Assembly (NCBI GenBank): GCA_039820405.1 | Contig: JBCBQC010000103.1 | Location: 1-22,468, forward strand | Reading direction: 5' to 3' | Origin: CALLVY01 sp937899855 | GTDB taxonomy: Bacteria; Bacteroidota; Bacteroidia; Chitinophagales; Saprospiraceae | DNA: 22,468 bases | In this document: positions 13,788 to 22,212 of the stretch, one piece after another | How the letters are laid out: every line of letters begins with the position of its first letter | Position numbering within the stretch: position 1 is the stretch's first letter | Made by a program: the position numbers and the translations under genes | Notes under the pieces: model-generated | Database searches by the model: none | The model's input: only the letters and a program-made list of their open reading frames with translations | What the model was told of the DNA's origin: nothing

Positions 13788-15725
13788 TTACTTTTTAAAT
13801 ACCCGCTGCGTTTCCACTACCTGACCGCCCTCGGAAACGATCCCGAGGTAGTACCAGCCCGATTCAAACTGCGATAAGTCAATGATCGTGGGGCTATCGC
13901 TCGGGCGCAGGGACGCTCTCCGCACCCCTTCGGCGTCGTAGACCTCCACCAGGGAATGGACGGGGGCACCGGACAGGGTAAACTGATCGTCCACCAAAGT
14001 GGGGTAAACGGCCAGCTTGGGGGCAGTATCGCCATCAATCGCGATGACGGGGCTGTAGCGAAAACTTTGATCCTGGTCCACTAGCTTGAGGCGGTAGTAG
14101 ACGGTAGCAGCGTGGGGCGTGGGGTCGAAGTAGGTGTAGGAAGTGGGGCCAGTGGAGAGGCCTTTACCGGGCAGAAAGGCAAGGCGCTCCCAAGTGTTGT
14201 GGTCCCCCAGCTTTTGGATTTCGAAGCCCTGGCTGTTCTCCTCCCATTCGGTCACCCAGTGCAGCTGGATACCACGATCGCCCCGGTCTTCGGCCAGAAA
14301 AGATAACAAGCTCAGAGGTAAAGGAGTGGTCGTTACCGCGACTTGGTGCAGGAGCGTATGGTAACCCGTGGTACTTTCCCGGGTACCGATATTGGCCAAT
14401 TCAATGCTGTACCGGGCGTCGGACGCCAGGCTGGCTTCCGCGTCGGGGAAGTTAAGAAACAACTGGTAATCACCGACGGCTACGTCGGCGGGCAGGGGAA
14501 GGAGCAGATCGATCGGGTGCAGACCGTGGCCCAGGTACCGCAGGTCCAACTGCGGCGTGATGTCGATGACGTGTTCTTCCAAACCGTTGACCGCCCGGAG
14601 GATCACTTCACTCGTCCGTGGATTGTAGGGACTGCCAAAGCCCGTGTTCTCAAACACCGTTTGGAGGTGTAGCGTATCTCCCAGAGCTACCGCATCGTCG
14701 ATGGTGGCTTCCCGAAGTGCAAAGCGGTAGCCCAACTTTAGGGTCAGCTCGTCAAAATAGCCCTGGTCTTTCCAGTAATCGTACAAGTCAGTGCCCCCCT
14801 CGATGTTGGCGTTGATGGCCAGGTTGTTGAACTTGAGGAAGGACAATTCGGGCAGGGGGTTGTGGTTGAGGGCGTAATTGCTCGGCAGGGGTTCGCCACT
14901 GCTGACCACCCAGTTGAGGTCTTGCGCGGCGTAGGCCTGTTGCTCGGGGATGGAGTCGTGGTGCCACATCCAGTTTTGGTCAAATAGAATGGCATCGTTG
15001 TGGGTGCCGACGCGAGCGCTCAGGTAGCCACTGTAAGCCGTATTTTGATCCACCGGGGCGACGATACCGTGGTAGTTTTCCAGGTATTTCATCTTGTTGT
15101 GGTAGTAGTAGCGCGTGGCGACCATGCGGTCCGGTGGCACCACCCGCAGGAGGGAATCCAGGATTTGGTGGCCCCCATTTTTCACGGCCAGGGTAAAATT
15201 ATCCACGTGGCCTTCGGACGAGCTGTGCCATTCGCCAAAGTGTCCGATCAAGCCCGCCTCCACGTGGGCGATGACGTCCTTGTTGTTCTCAAAGTAAGGT
15301 CGCAACTGCGCCAGGTGCTGGTGGGTCCGCTGAACGGAGGCATCCATCTGGGGCAGGCCGTAGCTCCAGTTGTAACTGAAGCGGGGAATCAGTTTGAAGC
15401 CCGCCGTTCGCAGGGCATCGCAGTTGGCCTGGAACTCATCGAGGACGGATTGGTCGATGGGCCCATTCATAAAATCATCCAACAGGTAATACCGTCTGAT
15501 CAGGGTGACTTTGTCGTCGCCCGTCCGCAATGCGGCCAGTTCGGCCGCGGTGGGAAAGGGCTGCAATTCGTTGTTGCTCCAGGCCCCAATCGAGTAGAAC
15601 CAGCCCCGCTCGGGATTGGCCAGGGAGAGATTGTGGATGGGATAGGTCTGGGTGGTTTGGGCCCCGAGCCACCGAAGGGGCAGGAGGCAGAGGAGTAGAA
15701 TTAGGGGTCTCATCGTCAGCTTCAT
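13788..15725 (-). CDS. DUF4874/DUF4832 secreted protein with T9SS C-terminal sorting domain
   Basis: Encodes 645 residues from ATG 15723-15725. The signal peptide ends near LGAQ (23). A DUF4874-like region starts with NPERGW (38-43), contains the barrel-like RRYYLLDDF and FKLIPRFSYNW, and ends in the signature EAGLIGHFGEWH (156-167), where Glu156 and Glu165 could be acid residues of a TIM-barrel active site. A DUF4832-like region follows at about 200-445, then an Fn3-like module at 468-563 and a T9SS type A sorting domain at 569-645 (LAVYPTLVDDQFTL ... GWYYLGI ... RVFKK). The product is exported by type IX secretion to the surface or medium. A role in glycan breakdown is inferred from the barrel signature and the adjacent GH38 gene; no activity is established. 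Confidence 0.87.
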   Translation of the reverse strand: MKLTMRPLILLLCLLPLRWLGAQTTQTYPIHNLSLANPERGWFYSIGAWSNNELQPFPTAAELAALRTGDDKVTLIRRYYLLDDFMNGPIDQSVLDEFQANCDALRTAGFKLIPRFSYNWSYGLPQMDASVQRTHQHLAQLRPYFENNKDVIAHVEAGLIGHFGEWHSSSEGHVDNFTLAVKNGGHQILDSLLRVVPPDRMVATRYYYHNKMKYLENYHGIVAPVDQNTAYSGYLSARVGTHNDAILFDQNWMWHHDSIPEQQAYAAQDLNWVVSSGEPLPSNYALNHNPLPELSFLKFNNLAINANIEGGTDLYDYWKDQGYFDELTLKLGYRFALREATIDDAVALGDTLHLQTVFENTGFGSPYNPRTSEVILRAVNGLEEHVIDITPQLDLRYLGHGLHPIDLLLPLPADVAVGDYQLFLNFPDAEASLASDARYSIELANIGTRESTTGYHTLLHQVAVTTTPLPLSLLSFLAEDRGDRGIQLHWVTEWEENSQGFEIQKLGDHNTWERLAFLPGKGLSTGPTSYTYFDPTPHAATVYYRLKLVDQDQSFRYSPVIAIDGDTAPKLAVYPTLVDDQFTLSGAPVHSLVEVYDAEGVRRASLRPSDSPTIIDLSQFESGWYYLGIVSEGGQVVETQRVFKK

Positions 15726-15930
15726 TTTGGGGTACTACTTGGAATACAAAACCACCTCAAAATGCCTTTCACCCGCTAGCGAAAGAACCCAGAACTGGCC
15801 TTATCTAAAAATAGTCATTTCCCAAGGCTTTCCAAAATTAAAATGTACTCCCACCAGGGATCAGCAGCTCTCCGGTAGGACCCAACAGCGCCTTGTCTTC
15901 CACTGCCGCTGGAGAAATGGACACTCCTAT
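15726..15930. other. Intergenic region upstream of the DUF4874/DUF4832 gene
   Basis: These 205 bases separate the lipoprotein gene at 15931 from the glycan gene pair. No coding sequence is supported on either strand. It is AT-richer than its surroundings between about 15800 and 15845 and most likely contains the promoter of the two-gene unit (see 15833..15840). Confidence 0.4.
15833..15840 (-). promoter_or_regulatory. Candidate Bacteroidota -7 element for the DUF4874/GH38 pair
   Basis: On the minus strand these bases read TAATTTTG, an exact fit to the Bacteroidota -7 consensus TAnnTTTG. Transcription would begin near 15826, about 100 bases before the start codon. No matching -33 element (TTG) is seen at the expected distance upstream, so this is a weak call from one motif. 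Confidence 0.25.
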
Positions 15931-16818
15931 TTACCAACGGCTCCGTACCACTACCTCCGTCGAGGGATTTTTATCGTCGTTGGGATCGATGGCGATGGGC
16001 GCCACTACCCGTACCAGGATGGGCGTGCCCTCCTCTTTTAAGCACAGATCGATGTTGTTGTCATTGTCGCCCAAGTCAGCAAGCTGAAAGGGGTTAACCG
16101 TGATCGTATCCGCACCCCGGACCAGGCTGACTTGGAAATCATCCAATTCATTCGATCCCAGTTCCTCACCGTTTAGGGCCCTCACCCCTCCCGACCATAC
16201 GGCCTTCACCACCATTTTAGTAGCCGCCCGTGGGCAATCACAACCGGGCCCCTCGGCCAGGTAGGGATAATCATCGGCCAAGGTAAAGTATTCGGCATAG
16301 CTCAGGGTTGGGCCTTCCGGTAGCGGAATCACCTCCGCGCTTTGCCCCTTGAAATTGGCACCGGTCCTGCTCATCAGATCCGCCACGATCTCAACCGATA
16401 CGGGGGGATTGTCCGGGTGATTGCCATACTCCCCAATCAGCAAAACGGTCCGGAGTTCAAAAGTTTCTTCGGCGGGTAGGAGCGTTACCGCCTCCACGCC
16501 GTAGGTACTGCCGTCCTGGGTGGTCACCTCAAAATCGCCGGCGTCCAGAGTAGCGGGGTCCAGCTCCAGGGAAAAGACCAGGGGCATGCCGTCCTTACCG
16601 GGGGCTTTGACGTACAAGGCCCTGGCCCGTTGGGGCAAGCTATTGTCCAGACCAAAAAAGGCCGACAAAATCCGGGCCTCCCGGCTTTGATCCACCTCGG
16701 GCACCGTAGCAGATAGGGATACGTCCCGAGGGCTTCCGACGCAGCCAAAGGCAATTAGGACCGTGGTCAGCAAGCCGATGGCGGAGGACAGAAAATGGAG
16801 CGGGGCGGGCATTCTCAT
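15931..16818 (-). CDS. Hypothetical lipoprotein, 295 aa
   Basis: Start at ATG 16816-16818 (MRMPAPLHFL); a second ATG at 16812 is equally possible. A hydrophobic signal leads to LIAFGC|VG with the lipidated Cys at 26. The mature part is acidic and beta-rich, with runs such as ALYVKAPGKDGMPLVFSLEL (67-86), a Cys pair in GPGCDCPRAATKM (190-202) and an Asp/Asn-rich stretch DLGDNDNNIDLC (248-259) that could bind calcium. The layout suggests surface or periplasmic Ig-like domains. No family is recognised. It is 60 bases downstream of the 533-residue gene. Confidence 0.75.
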   Translation of the reverse strand: MRMPAPLHFLSSAIGLLTTVLIAFGCVGSPRDVSLSATVPEVDQSREARILSAFFGLDNSLPQRARALYVKAPGKDGMPLVFSLELDPATLDAGDFEVTTQDGSTYGVEAVTLLPAEETFELRTVLLIGEYGNHPDNPPVSVEIVADLMSRTGANFKGQSAEVIPLPEGPTLSYAEYFTLADDYPYLAEGPGCDCPRAATKMVVKAVWSGGVRALNGEELGSNELDDFQVSLVRGADTITVNPFQLADLGDNDNNIDLCLKEEGTPILVRVVAPIAIDPNDDKNPSTEVVVRSRW

Positions 16819-16878
16819 GGGGTTGTATTTTATGGAAAGGGGTTTTGCGAAGATAGGAATCTTTTGACGCCCCTCCAA

Positions 16879-18480
16879 TCAGTCAATGGGCTGTCCGTTG
16901 AGCAGTTTTACCAAGTCCGCCTTGGTATCGGGGGTGGGTTCTATCCGGCGGAGCTTGTTCAATTCGGATTGGATGGCGCTCGTCCAGTGGTCGGCCGTCC
17001 AGGCTTGCAGGGTGCGCAGGGTCGCATTGCGGTTGCCGATGGCGGGGCTGTTCAATCCGGCCAGGATGATGGCCTCCCCCACGCCCGGATGATCTTGGAG
17101 AAAGACAATCAGGTGCCCCAGCGCTTGGTGTTTTGACCAGTCGGGGCCCAGGCCCATAGAATCTTCGGGGCCCGGCGAAATGGCTGCCAGGGGCAGTAAT
17201 TCGATAGCCTTATCGACCAATTGTTGGGGCCGTTCCGGCGGAGCGTAGGTGATGATGTCGTACCAGGAAAAGCTATCCAGAGGGGCTTGCTCCAGTCTTT
17301 TCCAGAGGACGTCCGACAGGTCGAAGCCAAATTGATGAGCCACTTGTTTGGCATTCCAGAATACCTGATCATTGGGACTCTGCAGGGCGGTTTTGATCTC
17401 GGAGGACCAGTCCTTGGAAGTGAGGATTGTATTGAGGTCGATCCGGGCATTGGCCAGCTCGTTGGCGTCCCAAGATTGGAGGACTTCCCGCTCGGAGGGG
17501 GAGGAACTCAGGTAGTCTTTGAGCTGGTACAGGGCGACCAGATCGGCGACTTGCAGGGTTTGGCTTTGCGCGTGGCGGAGGTAATGGTGGATGGTCTCCT
17601 CCGCCGCCTCGTAGGCGGACATGCCCGCGGCGGGGCCCTCGTCCATCAAGGCGACGATCAACTCTCCCGCGGCGTAGAACAGGTCGTAGTCGATGGTGGG
17701 GGCGGCGAGTTTTTCCCTCAGCTGGCCCGCGGTTGCGCAGGTCAGGGCCAGGTATTCGTACAGGATGCTGTTGCGATAGCCCTCCCGCACCAGCCAATCG
17801 CGCACCGACGGGGGCAGGTCCATTTCGGCCAGCCGGTCGACGAGTTGGATCCGTCCCCAGCCGTGTACGCCTCGGGCCAGTTGCCACAGATCGTCCACCA
17901 AATTATCGGACAGGTTGACGAGGGCGAGGGTGGCAAAAACGGTAAACTCATCGTGTAGGCCCAGGACTTTGAGGTCGTCGACGGGCTTTTTGTTTTGGCA
18001 CAAAGCGAGGATGGCGATCCCAAACTTGACGGCATTGCGGTGCGGGGTCTTGGCCATCAGCTGGTAGGCGTAGTCGAATAGGTAGGGCTCGACCGGGAGG
18101 GCGGACTGTAGCAGTTTTTCCAGGTATTCGTCGATGATGCCAATGACGCTTTCGTTTTCCGTGATTTCGCGGTAAAAATCGGACTTGCTCTGCGCGTCCC
18201 CATTTCGGGCAACCCGGGTGATCAACTCCAGCAAGCGCTTGATTCGCGCGCGGGCGGCCTTCGATTCGTCCGCTCCAACCAGGGCATCGCTTAGGCCCGC
18301 GGCAAAGGAGATTTCATCATCGGCTCGCTCCTCGTCGGGGAGGGTATCGGCCTCGGCTTGGAGGGTGCCATCGGCATTCAGGTGGCTTTTTAGAAAGGCC
18401 AGGATGGAATCCTCGGTTTGCCATTCCAGTGGTGGCTTGGGGTTGGATTTTCCAAAGGTGTTTTTTAGCCAGTTTTTCAT
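16879..18480 (-). CDS. All-helical hypothetical protein, 533 aa
   Basis: Start at ATG 18478-18480 (MKNWLKNTFGKSNPKPPLEW); a longer start at 18519 is less likely. There is no signal peptide or membrane segment. The whole sequence reads as amphipathic helices separated by short loops, the pattern of HEAT- or TPR-like solenoids, with pieces such as YEYLALTCATAGQLREKL and YDLFYAAGELIVALMDEGP. Some similar database proteins carry the name limonene hydroxylase, but nothing here shows an oxygenase site and that name should not be transferred. It is probably a cytosolic scaffold or adaptor. It lies 66 bases after the STM3941 gene, with a possible terminator in the gap. Confidence 0.75.
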   Translation of the reverse strand: MKNWLKNTFGKSNPKPPLEWQTEDSILAFLKSHLNADGTLQAEADTLPDEERADDEISFAAGLSDALVGADESKAARARIKRLLELITRVARNGDAQSKSDFYREITENESVIGIIDEYLEKLLQSALPVEPYLFDYAYQLMAKTPHRNAVKFGIAILALCQNKKPVDDLKVLGLHDEFTVFATLALVNLSDNLVDDLWQLARGVHGWGRIQLVDRLAEMDLPPSVRDWLVREGYRNSILYEYLALTCATAGQLREKLAAPTIDYDLFYAAGELIVALMDEGPAAGMSAYEAAEETIHHYLRHAQSQTLQVADLVALYQLKDYLSSSPSEREVLQSWDANELANARIDLNTILTSKDWSSEIKTALQSPNDQVFWNAKQVAHQFGFDLSDVLWKRLEQAPLDSFSWYDIITYAPPERPQQLVDKAIELLPLAAISPGPEDSMGLGPDWSKHQALGHLIVFLQDHPGVGEAIILAGLNSPAIGNRNATLRTLQAWTADHWTSAIQSELNKLRRIEPTPDTKADLVKLLNGQPID

Positions 18481-18499
18481 TGCAGTTGCTTGGTTGAGT

Positions 18500-18517
18500 A
18501 AAAAAGGGGCACGCCCC
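18500..18517 (-). terminator. Candidate intrinsic terminator between the STM3941 and helical-protein genes
   Basis: On the minus strand GGGGCGTGCCCC (18506-18517) is followed directly by six T residues (18500-18505). The stem is only 4 GC pairs with a 4-base loop, so it is weak. It lies 29 bases after the STM3941 gene stop and about 20 bases before the next start codon, so it may end the upstream transcript or act as an attenuator in the leader of the helical-protein gene. Confidence 0.35.
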
Positions 18518-18546
18518 AAGTGATTGTTCTCTATTCGCTTCCCCTA

Positions 18547-19092
18547 CTAGGGCTCCTGCTGTTTTTTCCGGCGCTGAAATTCCCGCTGGAGTAGGTTCTC
18601 CAAGTCAACAAAGCGAATCTTCAAGGAGGCCGAAATGATGGAAAGGGGAGAACCGTACATCTGGTAAGTTATCCTCAGGGAACGTTTTTGAAAACCACTT
18701 TTTGCCCGCTTGATGTACTTGGTCGGTCGATTGGTACGGAGCATAAAAAATTTGGTGCGCGCCACCTCCATTTTATCGATCCGCGTAATGTCCGCCCACT
18801 CAATCAGTCCCAGATCAGCGCCGTGGGTATTGTTGACGATGCCCCGCTCGTCGATGATCAGGCCCGCTTTGTTGTCCAACAGCTTTTGCAGCATAACTAG
18901 TCCACCCGCACCGCAGAAGATCAGGCTGAGCATCCCCAGTCCCCGGAGGAAGACCGACATCCCCAGGCTCGTAGCGCCCCAATACTGAGGGTACAGCACT
19001 AGTTGCACGCTCAGCAGGACGGCAATAACCGCTCCGGCGAGTTGCCAGAAAATCTTCGTTTTACTCAGTGGTATTTCAATTTTTTCTTCCAT
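18547..19092 (-). CDS. STM3941 family membrane protein
   Basis: Encodes 181 residues from ATG 19090-19092. The N-terminus EEKIEIPLSKTKIFW, two membrane segments (about 14-33 and 48-68) and the following KAGLIIDERGIVNNTHG with GLIEWADITRID match the STM3941 family, whose members have two helices and a PH-like cytoplasmic beta domain. The C-terminal tail is strongly basic (QRRKKQQEP). The function of the family is not established. The gene lies 50 bases downstream of a repeat lipoprotein gene on the same strand. Confidence 0.85.
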   Translation of the reverse strand: MEEKIEIPLSKTKIFWQLAGAVIAVLLSVQLVLYPQYWGATSLGMSVFLRGLGMLSLIFCGAGGLVMLQKLLDNKAGLIIDERGIVNNTHGADLGLIEWADITRIDKMEVARTKFFMLRTNRPTKYIKRAKSGFQKRSLRITYQMYGSPLSIISASLKIRFVDLENLLQREFQRRKKQQEP

Positions 19093-19142
19093 GCTTTACT
19101 TTTGGTGGCACCACAAGACCTCAACTCGGCTCCGTAGCGCAT

Positions 19143-19985
19143 TCACTGGGCAATACGGGACGGGAGGTAGTTGAAGTATTTTGTCTCGGCAGTGCTTAGA
19201 TTTAGCTCAATCGAGCGGGTCTTTTCGCCGTCTTTATCGTAGAAATGCCGTACTTCCTCCGAGGGCTGATACTCCCCTTCCCGCCACTTCAGGGTGACCT
19301 CCCGATCGAGGCGTTCCCCTTCGCCATAGTGATAAATGTACCGGCTGGTATCACCCCGATAACTATTATAGGTACTCTTCTGCAGAATACCATCCGCGTA
19401 CTCCCAATTTTGGTAGGTGGCGGTATCCCCCGCCACTACAAGACATTCCGTGATGGGATAGCGCTGATTGTCGTAACTGGTGGTGGAAAGGGATTCCTCC
19501 ACTTCCTTATGGGTAGCTACGATCAGCAGATGCTTGACTGCGCCATTGGAATGGTAGGTCCGGGTGTAGTCCATCAGTACGGTATCGGCTGGTTCGCGAT
19601 CCAGACTGATCGTGATGGCTTTTTCGACCTCACCCGCGGGATTGGACCAGGCCTCAAAGGTCGAGTAAAGCTGGCCATTGCGATCAAACGACTGCACAAA
19701 AAAAGTTTCTTCATCGGATGTGAAATAGTAAGCATCGGTGGTCTTTCCGTAGGTGTGCCAGTTTACGCGCTTCTTAAATTGCAGCCTACGCTGCTCATCG
19801 AGTTTGCGGTACTCCACGAGTAGGGTATCCAAGATATTTCCCGTAGCATCCATCTCCACCTTGGTGATCACTTGGGAGACTGGCAATTGATCGATCGCCG
19901 CTCTCAAGGCTTGGTTGTCGACCAGCTTCTCAGCAGAGCAGGTCATCATCAGCATACCGATTGGTAGGAGTTTCCAGTACTTCAT
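19143..19985 (-). CDS. Lipoprotein with YD-like beta repeats
   Basis: Encodes 280 residues from ATG 19983-19985. MKYWKLLPIGMLMMTC gives a lipobox with Cys16. The mature part has repeated strands beginning with an aromatic-Asp-Gly type turn: MDATGNILDT, FDRNGQLYST, YHSNGAVKHL, YADGILQKST and FYDKDGEKTRS. This pattern resembles RHS/YD and YwqK-like repeats, which form extended beta sheets. It is an envelope lipoprotein of unknown role. It lies 13 bases after the next gene upstream, which has the same repeat style, so the two are likely cotranscribed and related by duplication. Confidence 0.75.
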   Translation of the reverse strand: MKYWKLLPIGMLMMTCSAEKLVDNQALRAAIDQLPVSQVITKVEMDATGNILDTLLVEYRKLDEQRRLQFKKRVNWHTYGKTTDAYYFTSDEETFFVQSFDRNGQLYSTFEAWSNPAGEVEKAITISLDREPADTVLMDYTRTYHSNGAVKHLLIVATHKEVEESLSTTSYDNQRYPITECLVVAGDTATYQNWEYADGILQKSTYNSYRGDTSRYIYHYGEGERLDREVTLKWREGEYQPSEEVRHFYDKDGEKTRSIELNLSTAETKYFNYLPSRIAQ

Positions 19986-19998
19986 TTTGAGGTGGCTT

Positions 19999-20775
19999 TT
20001 AGTTTTTTATTGCTTCCTTGATACTGACCGCGCCATTGCCACTGATGCGCTCTTTTCGGAGTACTTGCTTTTGCGCATCGTATTGGGTTTCGATGCGGTG
20101 GTCCGCAAAGTATTCCGTGACCACGTAGCTGACCGTACCCGGCGTTTTTACCTTTTTATTGTCCTGGCTGCGGTAGCTTCGCTTGATCTCCCGATTTTGG
20201 GCGTCGTACTTGACGAGTACGATACTTTTGTTGCCCGGAATGGGGCGATTGTTTTTGTCCAAGTAGGTGACCCTTTTCCGATTCCCATTTTTATCGTAGG
20301 CGTAGCGGATTCGGTTGGTCATTTTACCGTTTCGGTAGTAGAAGGAATGTTCTAGCATACGTTGCCGCTGGTCGTAGATGCGGGTTTCTCGGTGAAAATG
20401 TTGGCAGTCGTGATTGGCCTTGGTTTGGTCGTTTTTCCAATAGCTGATTTCCACGGGGTTTTGAGATTGGTCGTAGGCAATTTTTATCAGCGGGGCGGAG
20501 CAGATGACTCCTTCCTTAAACCCACCCAGCGTATCCATCGTCGCCTCCCGAATGATGTTGCCCGCGGCGTCCAGCTGGTAGACCTTTTGCCAATTGAATC
20601 GGGTCCCATCCGCTCGCCAGTAAGACTCCGTCAGTTGGCGCTCAAGCGTATCGAGGCGAACGGTGTAGAATTTGGGATTGCAATAGCTGGGGCCCAGCAT
20701 TTCAAAATCCTCACACTGAGCGGGCAGGAGTAGGGGCAGGGTAAGTAGCCACAAGAGGAAGTTTAGCGTTTTCAT
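19999..20775 (-). CDS. Exported YD-repeat-like protein
   Basis: Encodes 258 residues from ATG 20773-20775; an ATG at 20790 is an alternative. The signal peptide MKTLNFLLWLLTLPLLLPAQ ends before Cys21. The mature part has about six repeats of 20-25 residues, each with a Tyr-Asp or Leu-Asp turn: YQLDAAGNI, IAYDQSQNP, RIYDQRQRM, YAYDKNGNR, VKYDAQNRE and TQYDAQKQV. These are similar to YD repeats of RHS proteins but short and without a toxin tip. The protein is exported to the periplasm or outer surface. The function is unknown. A gap of about 313 bases lies upstream. Confidence 0.75.
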   Translation of the reverse strand: MKTLNFLLWLLTLPLLLPAQCEDFEMLGPSYCNPKFYTVRLDTLERQLTESYWRADGTRFNWQKVYQLDAAGNIIREATMDTLGGFKEGVICSAPLIKIAYDQSQNPVEISYWKNDQTKANHDCQHFHRETRIYDQRQRMLEHSFYYRNGKMTNRIRYAYDKNGNRKRVTYLDKNNRPIPGNKSIVLVKYDAQNREIKRSYRSQDNKKVKTPGTVSYVVTEYFADHRIETQYDAQKQVLRKERISGNGAVSIKEAIKN

Positions 20776-21088
20776 ATTCCTATTTTTCATGTTATCAAAT
20801 GGGTGGATACCGCAACTCGACCGCCAGTAGCCTTTGCCCACTTCCACCGACGCTTGGGTCGTATCTTGCCACCATTTAAAGTAGGTATTTTTCGGGATTG
20901 GCGCCAGTATTTTCGCCCAAGCCCTCCGATGGCTCGTCTTACTCCTGGGATCGGTCTACCACGGGATGATACCAGGCGGAAAAGGAAGCGCATCAATGCT
21001 TGTTGGCGGCAAGGCAAGTTCTGATTCTACTCAGCGTTTTAGGGTTCACTTTCCCATTGGCTTGGTGCCCAAATTCGTCGGAGCAAAT
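20776..21088. other. Gene-free region of about 313 bp
   Basis: No supported gene, tRNA, repeat or terminator was found here. Short open frames exist on both strands (for example 20929..21024 plus, MARLTPGIGL onward) but their composition is arginine- and proline-rich in a way typical of non-coding GC-rich DNA. The region should hold the promoter of the YD-repeat gene starting at 20775, but no -7 element match was seen. Confidence 0.5.
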
Positions 21089-21571
21089 TCAGGAAGCTAG
21101 CGCTCGGGCACAGTCCTTCAATTGCTTCAGCAATTGATCCGTCGCTTGGATGGGATTGCCATTTTCATCCCAAAACTGCCAGGCATCTTTCGCTATTTCC
21201 CCCTCGATGCATTCGTAAGCACAGCCACCGTGGCCCTTAATGGTTTTCTTTTCCAGTTGGAAAACACCTTCCGCCAGCAGTTGTCCTTGCTTGTTCCAAA
21301 ACTTCCAATCCCCCGTCTCGAACCCGTACTGCACCTCACGGGGAACCGTGCTGCAAAAGGTGTAGGTGTCGTACTCGAATTGCCCCTGGACAAAAAAGCC
21401 CTTGCAGCTCAAATTCGCCGCTTGGGGACGCGTTGGTTTTTCTCGTTGGGCACAGGAGCAAAATAGCGTGCTCATTAACCATAGTAAAAGCCATCGATTC
21501 GCGCCTAGCCCATAGGGCAGATGCTGGCTATGGCTGCCATGTGTCTGATCAACTGGCATTTTCTTTTTCAT
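21089..21571 (-). CDS. Small lipoprotein with YwqK/MORN-like repeats
   Basis: Encodes 160 residues from ATG 21569-21571, which overlaps the TGA of the upstream gene as ATGA. The signal is WLLLWLMSTLFCSC with Cys40 as the likely lipidated residue; the n-region of about 26 residues is unusually long, so an internal alternative start is possible. The mature part has GDWKFWNKQGQLLAEGVF (87-104) and DAWQFWDENGNPIQA (129-143), two repeats like those of YwqK and MORN_2 proteins, plus six Cys that may form disulfides. It is an envelope protein of unknown role. Confidence 0.72.
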   Translation of the reverse strand: MKKKMPVDQTHGSHSQHLPYGLGANRWLLLWLMSTLFCSCAQREKPTRPQAANLSCKGFFVQGQFEYDTYTFCSTVPREVQYGFETGDWKFWNKQGQLLAEGVFQLEKKTIKGHGGCAYECIEGEIAKDAWQFWDENGNPIQATDQLLKQLKDCARALAS

Positions 21572-22212
21572 TTATCGTATTCAGAATAATGCACCAAATT
21601 GTAATCTTCAAATTCTTCTATTTTAAGTCCTTGCCCAGAATCGGACCTTTCCTCTTTGTTGTCAACTTCAATCCCTTTGGGTAATTTATAGCTGATCTCC
21701 AGTATGTAATCCGGTAAGAATCCGTCGTAACTAAACAAATAGGAAATGTCGTATGATTGATTTGAGATGGAAGGTAAATCAATCAAATTCCTAACTTGCT
21801 GGTACTCTTTAAACGTCAGTTCTTTAGCAGCAGTACCGTATGCCATATAATTGGCATCTTTAATTTTCTCACACAATGCCAATCTTGCCCTTTTACCACG
21901 CAGCATGCTTGAAGTCATATTCTTGGTATTAAGAATCGTTGTATTCGCAAAAACCGCTAGGGTGATGATTAGCCCTAAAATTAATTTGACCTTTTGTGTT
22001 TTAGGTACGAAACTTAAAAAGCCAACCATCCCGCGAACGATTCCAATAATTATCAGCGCAAGGGTACCCATAAGAGTCAGATCGAATAAAACAGATTGGC
22101 TGGTTTGGTCCTTTATTTTATCTGACAAACAGTCGTCTCCAGTTTTCCAAAATAAGAAATTTAGGACAATTATTCCCGATACGATGAGTAGGTATTTTAT
22201 TGCGTTTTTCAT
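21568..22212 (-). CDS. Hypothetical three-pass membrane protein with lower GC
   Basis: Encodes 214 residues from ATG 22210-22212 (MKNAIKYLLIVSGIIVLNFL). Membrane segments lie at about 5-22, 45-66 and 75-92, followed by a soluble C-terminal domain of about 110 residues ending in an acidic stretch (KIEEFEDYNLVHYSEYDK). No family is recognised. Its GC content is clearly lower than that of the genes to its left: sampled 60-base rows inside it gave 28, 37, 38 and 38 percent, with one row at 52, against 62 percent in a row of the PhzF gene. This may mark horizontal transfer. Its stop overlaps the start of the small lipoprotein gene by 4 bases, so the two are coupled. Confidence 0.75.
   Translation of the reverse strand: MKNAIKYLLIVSGIIVLNFLFWKTGDDCLSDKIKDQTSQSVLFDLTLMGTLALIIIGIVRGMVGFLSFVPKTQKVKLILGLIITLAVFANTTILNTKNMTSSMLRGKRARLALCEKIKDANYMAYGTAAKELTFKEYQQVRNLIDLPSISNQSYDISYLFSYDGFLPDYILEISYKLPKGIEVDNKEERSDSGQGLKIEEFEDYNLVHYSEYDK

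Noticed and set aside
17221..17958. A 245-codon plus-strand frame antisense to the helical-protein gene
   Set aside because: Low-information Gly/Val-rich sequence; the minus-strand frame is longer and has regular helical periodicity.
19143..21571. Polymorphic toxin (RHS) locus
   Set aside because: The repeat proteins are short, lack an RHS core motif and a C-terminal toxin domain, and no immunity gene follows.
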